A DNA stretch of 9,867 nucleotides. Source: an uncultured Gammaproteobacteria bacterium. GTDB taxonomy: Bacteria; Pseudomonadota; Gammaproteobacteria; Pseudomonadales; Azotimanducaceae_A. The DNA lies in NCBI GenBank assembly GCA_913041025.1, contig CAJWGQ010000102.1, positions 1-9,867 of the forward strand, written 5' to 3'. Below, in pieces: positions 1 to 7,218 of the stretch. The notes beneath the pieces are model-generated. The model was not told the DNA's origin, did not search any database, and was given only the letters and a program-made list of their open reading frames with translations. The position numbers and the translations under genes are program-made. Positions within the stretch are counted from its first letter, which is position 1; every line of letters starts with the position of its first letter.

Positions 1-262
1 GTCTCATTAGGTACATACCCATGGCATAGCCGCCCAGCGCAAAAAATGCACCATGTCCAAGGGAGAGAATCCCACAGTATCCCCAGACAGCATCCAGCGC
101 GAGGGCCAAAATAGCGAAACAGAGGTATTTTCCAATCAGGGTGAGATAATAAGAGTCCAATCCAAGGCCGAAGGATTCGGGAAATAAGATATTGTTAATA
201 AAAACATAAAGAACAACTACGATTACAAAAGCGAGTGTTAATTTCCTGAAAAGTTGATCCAT
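1..262 (-). CDS. urtC: Urea ABC transporter permease UrtC, N-terminal part (runs off left edge)
   Basis: This is the first 87 codons of the second membrane subunit of the urea ABC transporter, a LIV-type (branched-chain amino acid family) permease that pairs with UrtB in the inner membrane. The ATG at 262-260 opens a frame without stops to the left edge. Residues 8-27 form a hydrophobic first membrane segment. Residues 60-86 carry the signature WGYCGILSLGHGAFFALGGY followed by AMGMYLM, which is highly characteristic of UrtC. A GAGGAG ribosome-binding sequence lies inside the last codons of urtB, and only 4 bp separate the urtB stop from this start, so translation is probably coupled. The remaining permease, and presumably urtD and urtE for the ATPases, lie beyond the window. 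Identification is by recognition of the conserved stretch and by its position after urtA-urtB. Confidence 0.93.
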   Translation of the reverse strand, partial: MDQLFRKLTLAFVIVVVLYVFINNILFPESFGLGLDSYYLTLIGKYLCFAILALALDAVWGYCGILSLGHGAFFALGGYAMGMYLMR

Positions 263-266
263 TTGA

Positions 267-1856
267 CTACTCCTCGACCGAGCGACCACGGAGCGCAAAA
301 AGACCTCGAGGCCGTCGTTGAATAAAGAGAATAATAAAAATAAGGATGACGATTTTGGCTAAAACTGCGCCGATAATTGGCTCAACAATCTTAGTTGCAA
401 CCCCAAGCCCAATCGCGGCGATCGCAGTGCCAAATAGGTTGCCTACCCCCCCGAAAACAACCACCATAAATGAGTCGACTATGTAGGCTTGACCTAAATT
501 AGGTCCGACGTTGGTAAGTTGCGAAATAGCTACTCCTGCTATGCCTGCAACCCCTGACCCCAGACCAAAAGCCAACGCATCCATTCGCTGACTTCTTATC
601 CCCATTGAAGCTGCCATTCCACGATTCATTGTTACCGCTCTTAAGCGGACGCCAAAGGACGTCCGGTACATTAGAAGCCACAAGCCTACGATAACTAGAG
701 CGGCAAATATAATTACAAAGACCCGGTTGTAGGTGATGGCGAACGCTGCGTTTACGACGAACGAGCCACTCAGTATTTCTGGTGAGGTTACCGCCTGGTT
801 TAGAGGGCCAAAAATAGATCTGACCATCTGTTGGAGCAGCAGACTTACTCCGACAGTCGCTAATAAAGTTTCAAGAGGTCTGCCATAGAGATGGCGGATT
901 ACACTTTTTTCAAGAAGTATTCCAGCAGCTCCAGCGATCATAAATGCGGCCGGAATAGAGACTAAAAGGGCAGTAGCACTATTTCCCGGTATTATTTGCT
1001 GAACAACGAAGGTAGTGTAGGCGCCCAACATAATGAACTCGCCATGAGCCATATTTATTACGCCCATGACGCCAAACGTTATCGCTAAACCCACTGCGGC
1101 CAGTAAAAGAATAGAGCCCAGGGAGACACCGAAAACGATATTCTGCGCATGTCCCCAGTACAACAATTTTTTTTCAATGTCTTTTATCGTTCGCTGGCCC
1201 AATGCCCTTACATCGCTAGTTAGGTCTTCCCGGAGTAGCAAGCGACTGAGTCCTTCCTTAGCCTCAGAGGATAGATTACCCGTTAGGCGCTTTATGCCTT
1301 CAATTTGTTCAGTTGATTTGCTGCTTTCTAGATATACGAGTCCAACCAGAGTTCGAAGGTCCCTCGCAGTTGTTAAATCTGGATTTGCCACCTCTAATCG
1401 CAGAAGAGTCTGGAGCAATGAATAATCAGGTTTTCGCTTAAGCTCTGTTATTGCTTTTAAACGCTTCGATGCATCGGGAGAGCTTAATGATCGATATGCA
1501 AGCGCCTGTTTAATTTGTCTCCTGAGTTTGTTGTTTACTTTTATTTTCTTCACAGCTTTTCGTTTCACAACATTAATCACTAAACCGCCGATGATCTCTC
1601 GTAACTCATATTTTCTCCCTTCTTTAGTGCCTGCTACCAGTCGATTCTCAGCGGGCCAGTAAAACAAATTTCCACCCACCCAGTGCTGGAGGATTTGTTC
1701 AGCTTCGTCTGTTGTGTCCTTTGATAAGGTCTCAATCCATTCAGCTTTCTCCTCCCAAGACGATTCGGAAAGTGCGAGTCCTTCCTCGAAGGCAAACGTA
1801 GCAGAGCTAAACAGGGCGAGCAGGGCCATGAATAGCAATCTGGAGGGTGGGATCAC
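267..1856 (-). CDS. urtB: Urea ABC transporter permease UrtB with long N-terminal extension
   Basis: First membrane subunit of the high-affinity urea ABC transporter; with UrtC it forms the inner-membrane channel for urea delivered by UrtA. The 529-residue product has a hydrophobic leader (about residues 6-22), then a soluble, charged, helix-rich region to about residue 230, then a LIV-type permease domain from about 234 to the end. The segment FGVMGVINMAHGEF (261-274) is the permease signature. The large N-terminal extension is typical of proteobacterial UrtB and separates it from ordinary LivH, which is about 300 residues. The start is uncertain: GTG at 1856 gives the full product, while ATG at 1829 (residue 10) would leave a leader beginning MALLALFSS. 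Neither has a clear ribosome-binding site. The gene lies between urtA and urtC on the same strand, consistent with one operon driven from upstream of urtA. Confidence 0.95.
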   Translation of the reverse strand: MIPPSRLLFMALLALFSSATFAFEEGLALSESSWEEKAEWIETLSKDTTDEAEQILQHWVGGNLFYWPAENRLVAGTKEGRKYELREIIGGLVINVVKRKAVKKIKVNNKLRRQIKQALAYRSLSSPDASKRLKAITELKRKPDYSLLQTLLRLEVANPDLTTARDLRTLVGLVYLESSKSTEQIEGIKRLTGNLSSEAKEGLSRLLLREDLTSDVRALGQRTIKDIEKKLLYWGHAQNIVFGVSLGSILLLAAVGLAITFGVMGVINMAHGEFIMLGAYTTFVVQQIIPGNSATALLVSIPAAFMIAGAAGILLEKSVIRHLYGRPLETLLATVGVSLLLQQMVRSIFGPLNQAVTSPEILSGSFVVNAAFAITYNRVFVIIFAALVIVGLWLLMYRTSFGVRLRAVTMNRGMAASMGIRSQRMDALAFGLGSGVAGIAGVAISQLTNVGPNLGQAYIVDSFMVVVFGGVGNLFGTAIAAIGLGVATKIVEPIIGAVLAKIVILIFIILFIQRRPRGLFALRGRSVEE

Positions 1857-1868
1857 AATTGCACTCGT

Positions 1869-1891
1869 GGAGCCAGGCTGAGCCTGGCTCC
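1869..1891 (-). other. Perfect 10-bp stem-loop in the urtA-urtB gap
   Basis: GGAGCCAGGC is followed by a 3-base loop and its exact reverse complement, giving a very stable hairpin 13 bp after the urtA stop and 12 bp before the GTG start of urtB. On the transcribed (minus) strand no T-run follows, so it does not look like a classical intrinsic terminator. Inference: it may protect the 3' end of urtA mRNA or partly attenuate readthrough, so that the binding protein is made in excess over the permeases, as is common in ABC operons. An AAAGGAG sequence lies at its 5' edge, about 30 bases from the urtB start, which is too far to serve directly as its ribosome-binding site. Confidence 0.7.
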
Positions 1892-1904
1892 TTTAGTTAG
1901 AGCT

Positions 1905-3200
1905 CTAGAAATTTTGGCCAGAGCACTGCTGAGTTTCTAAGTTGTAGTTTCCGCAGCTGACCGGGGAGGTCCAGTCGGCGATGATCTTTGCTGAGTCAGG
2001 AAGGAAGTTAGTCCAGGCATCCCCAATAACTTCCCCCGCGGTAGCCGAGACAATCTCAAACTGCCCGTCTTCTAGGATCTCTCCTATTAGCACGGGTTTT
2101 TGAAGATGATGGTTCGTGTGCATCACTGCTGTTCCGCCGGTTAGATTTGGCACTGCGGTCCCGTAGAGAGCAGGTCTTACCGAATCCACATCAGTGGTGC
2201 CTGCTTTTTCGACAGCCTTGACCCACATCTCAAAGCCAATGTAGGTTGCTTCCATTGGATCATTAGTGACTCTGCCCTCGTCACCGGTAAATTGGTGCCA
2301 GGTTTCAATGAACTCATCGTTGATGTCAGCTTCTGCGCTCATGAAGTAATTCCAAGCTGCCAGATGGCCTACTAAAGGACCTGTATCAAAGCCCGATAAC
2401 TCCTCTTCGCCGACGGAAAAAGCGATAACTGGAATATCCTCAGCACTAATTCCCTGATTACCAAGTTCCTTATAAAAAGGAACATTTGCGTCTCCATTGA
2501 TCGTGCTTACTACCGCAGTCTTTTTCCCAGCGGATCCGAATGCTTTTATGTCAGAAACGATTGTCTGCCAATCGCTGTGTCCGAACGGCGTATAGTTGAT
2601 CATGATGTCTGAATCATCCACACCAAGATCTTTAAGATAGTTTTCGAGAATTTTGTTCGTGGTTCTTGGATAAACATAATCTGTTCCCGCTAATACGAAC
2701 CTCTCTGCGCCTAATTCTCCTATTAGATAGTCCACAGCAGGTATTGCTTGCTGATTCGGTGCGGCTCCCGTGTAAAAGACATTTTTGCTTGATTCCTCAC
2801 CTTCATATTGGACCGGGTAAAACAGTAGTCCATTCAGTTCTTCGATGACTGGGAGTACCGACTTCCTCGAAACAGAAGTCCAGCAGCCAAATATCACGTC
2901 GACCTGTTCTTTTTCCAGGAGCTCCCTAGTTTTTTCCGCAAATAATGGCCAATTACTCGCAGGATCGACTACGACTGCCTCCAATTGTTTGCCAAGAAGA
3001 CCACCTGCCTCGTTCTGTTTGTCTATCATCATTAGAACCGTATCTTTCAATGTGGTTTCAGAGATAGCCATCGTTCCAGACAAAGAATGTAATACCCCGA
3101 CTTTAATGGAATCAGCAGCAGATACAGAATTTAGAGTTAGCAACGAAGTGACTAGCGAGAGCGCAGCAAATCGTTTTTTTATGCTGAGTGTTGAAAGCAT
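1905..3200 (-). CDS. urtA: Urea ABC transporter substrate-binding protein UrtA
   Basis: Periplasmic urea-binding protein of the UrtABCDE transporter; it captures urea and hands it to the UrtB/UrtC channel. The 431-residue product begins with a signal peptide: basic residues at 8-10, a hydrophobic core over about 11-24, and a likely cleavage after VSA or VSAA (28 or 29). The mature protein starts with SIKVGVLHSLSGTMAISE (31-48), typical of the amide/urea-binding branch of periplasmic binding proteins, and also contains DVIFGCWTSVSRKSVLPV and LFYPVQYEGEESS, both strongly conserved in UrtA. The length matches the family. The ATG at 3200 has a modest AGG about 10 bases upstream. It is the first gene of the leftward operon, 37 bases from the predicted start of a sigma-54 promoter, and a stable hairpin follows its stop. 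The Cys pair near the C-terminus (CGNYNLETQQC) could form a disulphide in the periplasm. Confidence 0.96.
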   Translation of the reverse strand: MLSTLSIKKRFAALSLVTSLLTLNSVSAADSIKVGVLHSLSGTMAISETTLKDTVLMMIDKQNEAGGLLGKQLEAVVVDPASNWPLFAEKTRELLEKEQVDVIFGCWTSVSRKSVLPVIEELNGLLFYPVQYEGEESSKNVFYTGAAPNQQAIPAVDYLIGELGAERFVLAGTDYVYPRTTNKILENYLKDLGVDDSDIMINYTPFGHSDWQTIVSDIKAFGSAGKKTAVVSTINGDANVPFYKELGNQGISAEDIPVIAFSVGEEELSGFDTGPLVGHLAAWNYFMSAEADINDEFIETWHQFTGDEGRVTNDPMEATYIGFEMWVKAVEKAGTTDVDSVRPALYGTAVPNLTGGTAVMHTNHHLQKPVLIGEILEDGQFEIVSATAGEVIGDAWTNFLPDSAKIIADWTSPVSCGNYNLETQQCSGQNF

Positions 3201-3247
3201 TTTTTATTTACCTATGGTTAAGTGTTTGAGATCGTCTCTTACAGAGA

Positions 3248-3263
3248 AGCAATATTCGTGCCA
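3248..3263 (-). promoter_or_regulatory. Sigma-54 (RpoN) promoter of the urt operon
   Basis: The minus strand reads TGGCACGAATATTGCT, which matches the sigma-54 consensus TGGCACG-N4-TTGCW at every defined position, including the invariant GG (-24) and GC (-12) with exact spacing. The predicted transcription start is near 3237, giving a 37-base leader to the urtA ATG. Sigma-54 promoters require an activator bound upstream; the NtrC-like dyad at 3377-3393 fits. Inference: the transporter is transcribed mainly under nitrogen limitation. Confidence 0.88.
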
Positions 3264-3330
3264 GAAGTTTCTGATAAGTGCGATGAGATTTTTCAAGTAA
3301 AAAAGTCAAAGATCCGATAATTTGTGAAAT

Positions 3331-3350
3331 GAACACGTCCTTCGATGTTC
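3331..3350. repeat. Inverted repeat GAACA-N10-TGTTC
   Basis: A perfect 5-bp inverted repeat with a 10-bp spacer lies about 94-113 bp upstream of the predicted urtA transcription start, between the promoter and the NtrC-like site. The half-sites are one helical turn and a half apart, which would suit a dimeric regulator, but a repeat this short can arise by chance and I do not recognise the regulator. Confidence 0.35.
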
Positions 3351-3376
3351 TCTGATGGGGCAGGATCAGAGTAGGG

Positions 3377-3393
3377 CGCACCTGAACGGAGCA
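3377..3393. promoter_or_regulatory. Candidate NtrC enhancer site
   Basis: The dyad CGCACC-N5-GGAGCA agrees with the NtrC consensus TGCACC-N5-GGTGCA at 10 of 12 positions with the right spacing. It lies at about -140 to -156 from the predicted sigma-54 start of urtA, a usual distance for an NtrC enhancer. No second strong site was seen nearby. An AT-rich stretch at 3288-3306, between this site and the promoter, could help DNA bending. Confidence 0.65.
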
Positions 3394-3675
3394 ATCAGAT
3401 GAATTGGATCGAGTCAATTTAGCGTCAGCTTGAAGCTCTTTTAGAACCAAGAACGCGGATAACAATCATTTCGACTGATTTATAAAAATCCCTCACGGAC
3501 TTTTGGATTCTGTTGGCTTCTCTTATTTCAGCCATCAAATTTTTGGAATCGGATTATGATGGGAGGAATGGGAGAGAAATCATGCCGTAGACAAAAAGCT
3601 TGAAAGACGTTTGAAATCATTAGAATCGAAAACTTTGAGTGGCCGCGTCTTTGGCTATACGGTGGAGCAGAAAGA

Positions 3676-3684
3676 GGGGGGGGG
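3676..3684 (+). repeat. G9 homopolymer in a purine-rich stretch
   Basis: Nine consecutive G lie inside a purine-dominated segment of about 35 bp (3662-3697), some 360 bp upstream of ureD. Such tracts are prone to slippage. It is not inside a recognised gene, so any effect would be on regulation. Confidence 0.7.
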
Positions 3685-3999
3685 AGAGCGTTGAGGGAGC
3701 GTGTAAGAGGTTAGATATACCGACCGAGGTAACCGGGCCTCACGGGGAACGGGTTGAGACTCTGATTATCTGTTTGGAGTGATTCAGTTTTCGGTTACAC
3801 GCAGTAGTTTTCTTTCCACCGTAGTCGTATTAGCTGCGGATGAGTCGCATCCTTATTCTTCTAGGTGCTTTGCTGTTCTCGGTATCGCTACCTACGATTG
3901 CCGACTCCGGCCATCCTATGTGATGGGACAATGGCTGAAAATACAGCAGGTGATAGCGGCGAGTGCCACAATCGCCGTGGTGATGCTACGTTTAGCAGT

Positions 4000-4044
4000 A
4001 ATTAAAACCCACCGGTTAGCATAGAGTTCATGGTGATTTTAATT
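4000..4044 (+). promoter_or_regulatory. Possible stem-loop covering the ureD ribosome-binding site, with a 5-codon mini-ORF
   Basis: AATTAAAA (4000-4007) and CACC (4010-4013) can pair with TTTTAATT (4037-4044) and GGTG (4032-4035), leaving a small internal bulge and an 18-base loop. The right arm contains GGTGAT (4032-4037), which complements the 3' end of 16S rRNA and lies 6 bases before the TTG start of ureD. The stem would therefore hide the ribosome-binding site. A mini-ORF, ATG GTG ATT TTA ATT TGA (4030-4047), ends across the ureD start codon (TTGA overlap) and could couple translation. The function is inference. Confidence 0.35.
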
Positions 4045-4883
4045 TGATCTTCGGTTCTGATATTGATTCCTCGAATGGATGGAACGCGCAACTCGCAATG
4101 AAGTTTCAGAAACGGGAGAGCAAGACTATTCTTGGAGACACGAAGAGACGAGGACCACTGGTTGTTCAAAGACCGTTTTATCCTGAGGGGGGAGGATGCC
4201 ACGTATACCTGATTCATCCCCCCGGCGGGGTTGTAGCAGGCGATGTACTGCAGATTAGCGCTGATCTAGATCCAAACACTGATGTGCTAATTACCACCCC
4301 TGGCGCAACGAAATTCTACCGGAGTGCTGGAGCGATCGCTGTGCAACGACAAATATTTAATGTATCGGACGATGCGTGTCTCGAGTGGCTTCCTCAGGGA
4401 AGCATTTATTTTCCGGGCGCTGAAGTTAAATCTACCACGGAGGTATATTTGTCCCCCTCATCAAGATTAGCGATCTGGGATATCCAGTGTTTTGGACGAC
4501 CGACCGTTGGTGAAAAATTTAATAGTGGTCTCGTTGATTCGAGTCTATCGATATTTCGGGGTGAGACACCAATTTTTATTGACCGCGTCCGAGTGCATGA
4601 GCAAAATCGCCTCAGGTCATCTCTTCTAAATTCTAATCCAGTTGTTGCAACTTTTATTATGATCGGAGCAACGGAGAGAGATGTTGAGGTGGCCCGAGGC
4701 TTGATTGCCAAATGCGTTGAACGCATCGAGGCCTCGGCTACCTTGATCGACGATGCTTTGGTAATCCGTTATCTAGGAGACTCGACCAATATTGCTCAGG
4801 ATATCTTTAGTGATATATGGTCTGCTCTCAGACCCTACATTATGAAGAAATCAGAAATGCGCCCGCGCATTTGGGATACCTAA
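4044..4883 (+). CDS. ureD: Urease accessory protein UreD
   Basis: UreD (called UreH in some species) binds apo-urease and, with UreF and UreG, forms the scaffold through which nickel enters the active site. The product is 279 residues, normal for the family. Recognisable blocks are [15 protein letters not shown] (35-49), [16 protein letters not shown] (52-67), [12 protein letters not shown] (83-94), LEWLPQ (113-118) and the C-terminal MRPRIWDT. The start is read as TTG at 4044 because the conserved Trp near the N-terminus (W13) lies before the first in-frame ATG (4098), an in-frame stop sits at 4017, and a GGTGAT ribosome-binding sequence is well placed. After LEWLPQ the usual E-x-I is replaced by GSI, a small departure. 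It is the first gene of the urease cluster; its TAA overlaps the AAGGAG ribosome-binding site of ureA. Confidence 0.95.
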   Translation: MIFGSDIDSSNGWNAQLAMKFQKRESKTILGDTKRRGPLVVQRPFYPEGGGCHVYLIHPPGGVVAGDVLQISADLDPNTDVLITTPGATKFYRSAGAIAVQRQIFNVSDDACLEWLPQGSIYFPGAEVKSTTEVYLSPSSRLAIWDIQCFGRPTVGEKFNSGLVDSSLSIFRGETPIFIDRVRVHEQNRLRSSLLNSNPVVATFIMIGATERDVEVARGLIAKCVERIEASATLIDDALVIRYLGDSTNIAQDIFSDIWSALRPYIMKKSEMRPRIWDT

Positions 4884-4893
4884 GGAGTTTCGA

Positions 4894-5196
4894 ATGGACC
4901 TTTCGCCAAGGGAAAAAGATAAATTATTAATTTTTACCGCAGCTCTTGTGGCTGAACGAAGGAGAGACCGTGGTCTGAAGCTCAACTATCCAGAGTCAAT
5001 TGCTTTAATAAGCGCAGCGATCATGGAAGGAGCGAGAGATGGGAAAAGCGTCTCTGAATTAATGGATTATGGCCGGTCTATCCTTTCGTCAGCCGATGTT
5101 ATGGATGGGGTTCAAGAGATGATAAAAGATATCCAAGTTGAAGCCACGTTTCCAGACGGTACAAAGCTTGTTACTGTGCATGAGCCAATTGTGTAA
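4894..5196 (+). CDS. ureA: Urease gamma subunit UreA
   Basis: Smallest subunit of the three-subunit urease, a cytoplasmic nickel enzyme that hydrolyses urea to ammonia and carbamate. The product is 100 residues, exactly the usual length, beginning [20 protein letters not shown] and containing [12 protein letters not shown] (30-41), [10 protein letters not shown] and the family ending VTVHEPI. It is a standalone gamma subunit, as in Klebsiella, not fused to beta as in Helicobacter. An AAGGAG sequence overlapping the ureD stop is 6 bases before the ATG. ureB follows after a 9-bp gap, so the structural genes are transcribed together. Confidence 0.97.
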   Translation: MDLSPREKDKLLIFTAALVAERRRDRGLKLNYPESIALISAAIMEGARDGKSVSELMDYGRSILSSADVMDGVQEMIKDIQVEATFPDGTKLVTVHEPIV

Positions 5197-5205
5197 GGAA
5201 AAAAT

Positions 5206-5517
5206 ATGAAGCCCGGAGAAGTATTACTTGAAGATGGAGACATCTGCCTCAACGATAGAAGAGACAGAATATCTGTTTTGGTTGCGAATAATGGGGATCG
5301 GCCTATTCAAGTAGGTTCGCACTACCATTTTTATGAGGTCAACTCTGCTCTTGTATTTGATCGTGAAAGAACACTAGGTTTCCGTTTGGATATTCCTGCT
5401 GGAACAGCGGTGCGTTTTGAGCCTGGTCAGAAGCGAAACATTGATCTTGTTAACTATGCTGGGCGACGCGTCGTCTTTGGCTTTAATGGTCAGGTTATGG
5501 GGGCGTTGGATACATGA
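5206..5517 (+). CDS. ureB: Urease beta subunit UreB
   Basis: Beta subunit of the cytoplasmic urease; it packs against UreC and stabilises the (UreABC)3 assembly, and is a docking surface for accessory proteins. The product is 103 residues, the normal size. Seen in the sequence: [16 protein letters not shown] at the start, [17 protein letters not shown] (30-46), [15 protein letters not shown] (60-74) and [11 protein letters not shown] near the end, all hallmark beta-subunit blocks. A TAAGGA ribosome-binding sequence, which includes the ureA stop, precedes the ATG. The stop codon overlaps the ureC start as ATGA, indicating tight translational coupling of beta and alpha subunits that are needed in equal amounts. 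Confidence 0.97.
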   Translation: MKPGEVLLEDGDICLNDRRDRISVLVANNGDRPIQVGSHYHFYEVNSALVFDRERTLGFRLDIPAGTAVRFEPGQKRNIDLVNYAGRRVVFGFNGQVMGALDT

Positions 5518-7217
5518 CAAAGTTATCCAGGCAGGCATACGCCGAAATGTACGGTCCCACGACAGGGGACAGAGTCCGACTTGCAGATACAGAACTATTT
5601 GTGCGGGTAGAAGCGGACCAGACAGTTTATGGCGATGAAGTTAAATTTGGTGGCGGGAAAGTTATTCGTGACGGCATGGGTCAGAGTCAAGCTTTATCGA
5701 TGGATGTCGCGGATGTCCTGATCACCAATGCCCTCATTATTGACTATTGGGGAATCATCAAATCAGATGTCGGGATAAAAAACGGTCGAATTTATGGCAT
5801 TGGAAAAGCCGGGAATCCGGATATCCAACCCGATGTGGATATCGTTATTGGCCCGGGCACCGAAGTCATTGCGGGCGAAGGGCAAATACTCACCGCCGGA
5901 GGTATCGACGCACATATCCATTTCATATGTCCTCAGCAAATCGAAGAGGCAATCATGTCGGGGATGACGACGATGCTAGGTGGCGGGACTGGCCCAGCGA
6001 CTGGGACGAACGCTACGACTTGTACGCCGGGCCCTTGGAATATCCACCGCATGCTAGAGGCAGCGGAAGACTTTCCGGTAAACGTTGGTTTTCTGGGCAA
6101 AGGAAACGCGTCCCAGCCGGATCCGCTCGTTGAACAGGTTGAGGCGGGCGCGATTGGGCTCAAGTTGCATGAGGACTGGGGTACGACCCCTGCAGCCATA
6201 GATACCTGTCTTTCAGTAGCAGACAGTCAGGATGTGCAAGTAGCAATTCACACCGATACTCTCAACGAGTCAGGTTTCGTCGAGGATACGTTGGCTGCGA
6301 TGAAAGACCGGACTATCCATACCTATCACACAGAGGGAGCTGGCGGAGGCCATGCGCCGGACATTATTAAGGCAGCCGGGTTTTCCCACGTATTACCTTC
6401 ATCGACAAATCCGACGCGACCCTATACGGTGAATACCGTCGATGAGCATTTGGATATGCTTATGGTCTGCCATCACTTGTCTCCTTCGATTCCGGAAGAT
6501 ATCGCTTTTGCCGAATCTAGGATACGTCGTGAAACAATAGCAGCCGAGGATATTCTTCACGATCTAGGCGCCTTTTCTATGATCGCTTCCGATTCCCAAG
6601 CAATGGGTAGGGTCGGCGAGGTAATCATGAGAACATGGCAAACCGCCCACAAAATGAAAGTTCAAAGAGGCGCTCTTGCCGGTGATGGCTCAGATGCAGA
6701 CAATCTTCGTGTGAAGCGATATATTGCAAAATATACGATTAATCCAGCGATTACTCATGGAATTTCCCATGAAGTAGGATCAGTTGAGATTGGTAAGTTG
6801 GCAGATCTTGTTCTTTGGCGTCCAGCATTCTTCGGCTCCAAGCCCAGTCTAATAATTAAAGGTGGAATGATAGTGGCAGCTCCGATGGGTGATCCGAATG
6901 CATCTATTCCGACGCCTCAGCCGACTCACTATCGATACATGTTTGGCGCTCTTGGATCAGCACGGCATTCAACAAAAATGACTTTTATGTCTAGCTCGGC
7001 AATTAGCAAGGGTGTGGCGGAGCAGTTGTCTCTCAAATCAATGATTGGCAAGGTGGCACGGTGTCGGGAGATAAGCAAAGCTGACATGCGACTTAATGAT
7101 TATCAGCCGATGATCGAAGTAGATCCGCAGACCTATCAGGTACGAGCAGACGGAGACTTGCTGACCTGCGAACCTGCGAAGACGCTGCCCCTGACGCAGC
7201 GATATTTCTTGTTTTGA
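5514..7217 (+). CDS. ureC: Urease alpha (catalytic) subunit UreC
   Basis: Catalytic subunit of urease; it holds two nickel ions bridged by a carbamylated lysine and hydrolyses urea. The product is 567 residues, as in Klebsiella. Every active-site residue is at the classical number: nickel ligands H134 and H136 (in [12 protein letters not shown]), carbamylated K217 and H219 (GLKLHEDWG), H246 ([11 protein letters not shown]), H272 ([11 protein letters not shown]) and D360 ([12 protein letters not shown]), with the mobile-flap C319 and catalytic H320 in VCHHLSP. A small departure is IASDSQ where ISSDSQ is more common; it should not matter. The start overlaps the ureB stop by 4 bp. The enzyme is predicted to be complete and active. 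No other amidohydrolase fits these signatures. Confidence 0.99.
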   Translation: MTKLSRQAYAEMYGPTTGDRVRLADTELFVRVEADQTVYGDEVKFGGGKVIRDGMGQSQALSMDVADVLITNALIIDYWGIIKSDVGIKNGRIYGIGKAGNPDIQPDVDIVIGPGTEVIAGEGQILTAGGIDAHIHFICPQQIEEAIMSGMTTMLGGGTGPATGTNATTCTPGPWNIHRMLEAAEDFPVNVGFLGKGNASQPDPLVEQVEAGAIGLKLHEDWGTTPAAIDTCLSVADSQDVQVAIHTDTLNESGFVEDTLAAMKDRTIHTYHTEGAGGGHAPDIIKAAGFSHVLPSSTNPTRPYTVNTVDEHLDMLMVCHHLSPSIPEDIAFAESRIRRETIAAEDILHDLGAFSMIASDSQAMGRVGEVIMRTWQTAHKMKVQRGALAGDGSDADNLRVKRYIAKYTINPAITHGISHEVGSVEIGKLADLVLWRPAFFGSKPSLIIKGGMIVAAPMGDPNASIPTPQPTHYRYMFGALGSARHSTKMTFMSSSAISKGVAEQLSLKSMIGKVARCREISKADMRLNDYQPMIEVDPQTYQVRADGDLLTCEPAKTLPLTQRYFLF

Positions 7218-7218
7218 T

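Larger units (their letters stand above)
3201..4043. other. Divergent intergenic region between urtA and ureD
   Basis: About 840 bp without a convincing gene separates the two operons. The left third is the regulatory region of urtA: sigma-54 promoter, an AT-rich stretch at 3288-3306, a GAACA inverted repeat, and an NtrC-like dyad. The middle and right parts hold purine-rich DNA with a G9 tract (3676-3684), a small GGATG/CATCC hairpin at 3838-3852, and a larger possible stem-loop at the ureD start. No strong sigma-70 or sigma-54 promoter for ureD can be named. TTGAGG (3691) with a GATATA about 17 bp downstream, and TAGCAT (4017), are only weak candidates. Open frames at 3208-3465 (minus) and 3779-4024 (plus) have no recognisable protein features. 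No tRNA or known riboswitch was recognised. Confidence 0.75.

Noticed and set aside
1066..1425. 119-codon open frame on the plus strand inside urtB
   Set aside because: It is antisense to a clearly conserved gene and has no domain or ribosome-binding sequence.
3208..3465. 85-codon open frame on the minus strand just upstream of urtA
   Set aside because: It overlaps the sigma-54 promoter and its upstream region, has no recognisable domain, and its composition looks like translated non-coding DNA.
3640..3655. Plus-strand sigma-54-like sequence TGGCCGCGTCTTTGGC upstream of ureD
   Set aside because: The essential GC at -12 is GG and the -24 block is only partly matched; not enough to call a promoter.
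3721..3775. GC-rich ACGG-containing stretch considered as a guanidine riboswitch
   Set aside because: It lacks the paired ACGR-loop hairpins of guanidine-II and the conserved blocks of guanidine-I and -III as I know them.
3931..4005. 24-codon ORF beginning MAENTAGDSGE on the plus strand
   Set aside because: Very short, weak ribosome-binding sequence and no known relative; this is expected by chance in 840 bp of intergenic DNA.
3779..4024. 81-codon GTG-started open frame on the plus strand before ureD
   Set aside because: The only ribosome-binding-like GGAG is directly next to the start codon, leaving no spacing. The protein matches nothing I know and overlaps the candidate ureD leader structure.
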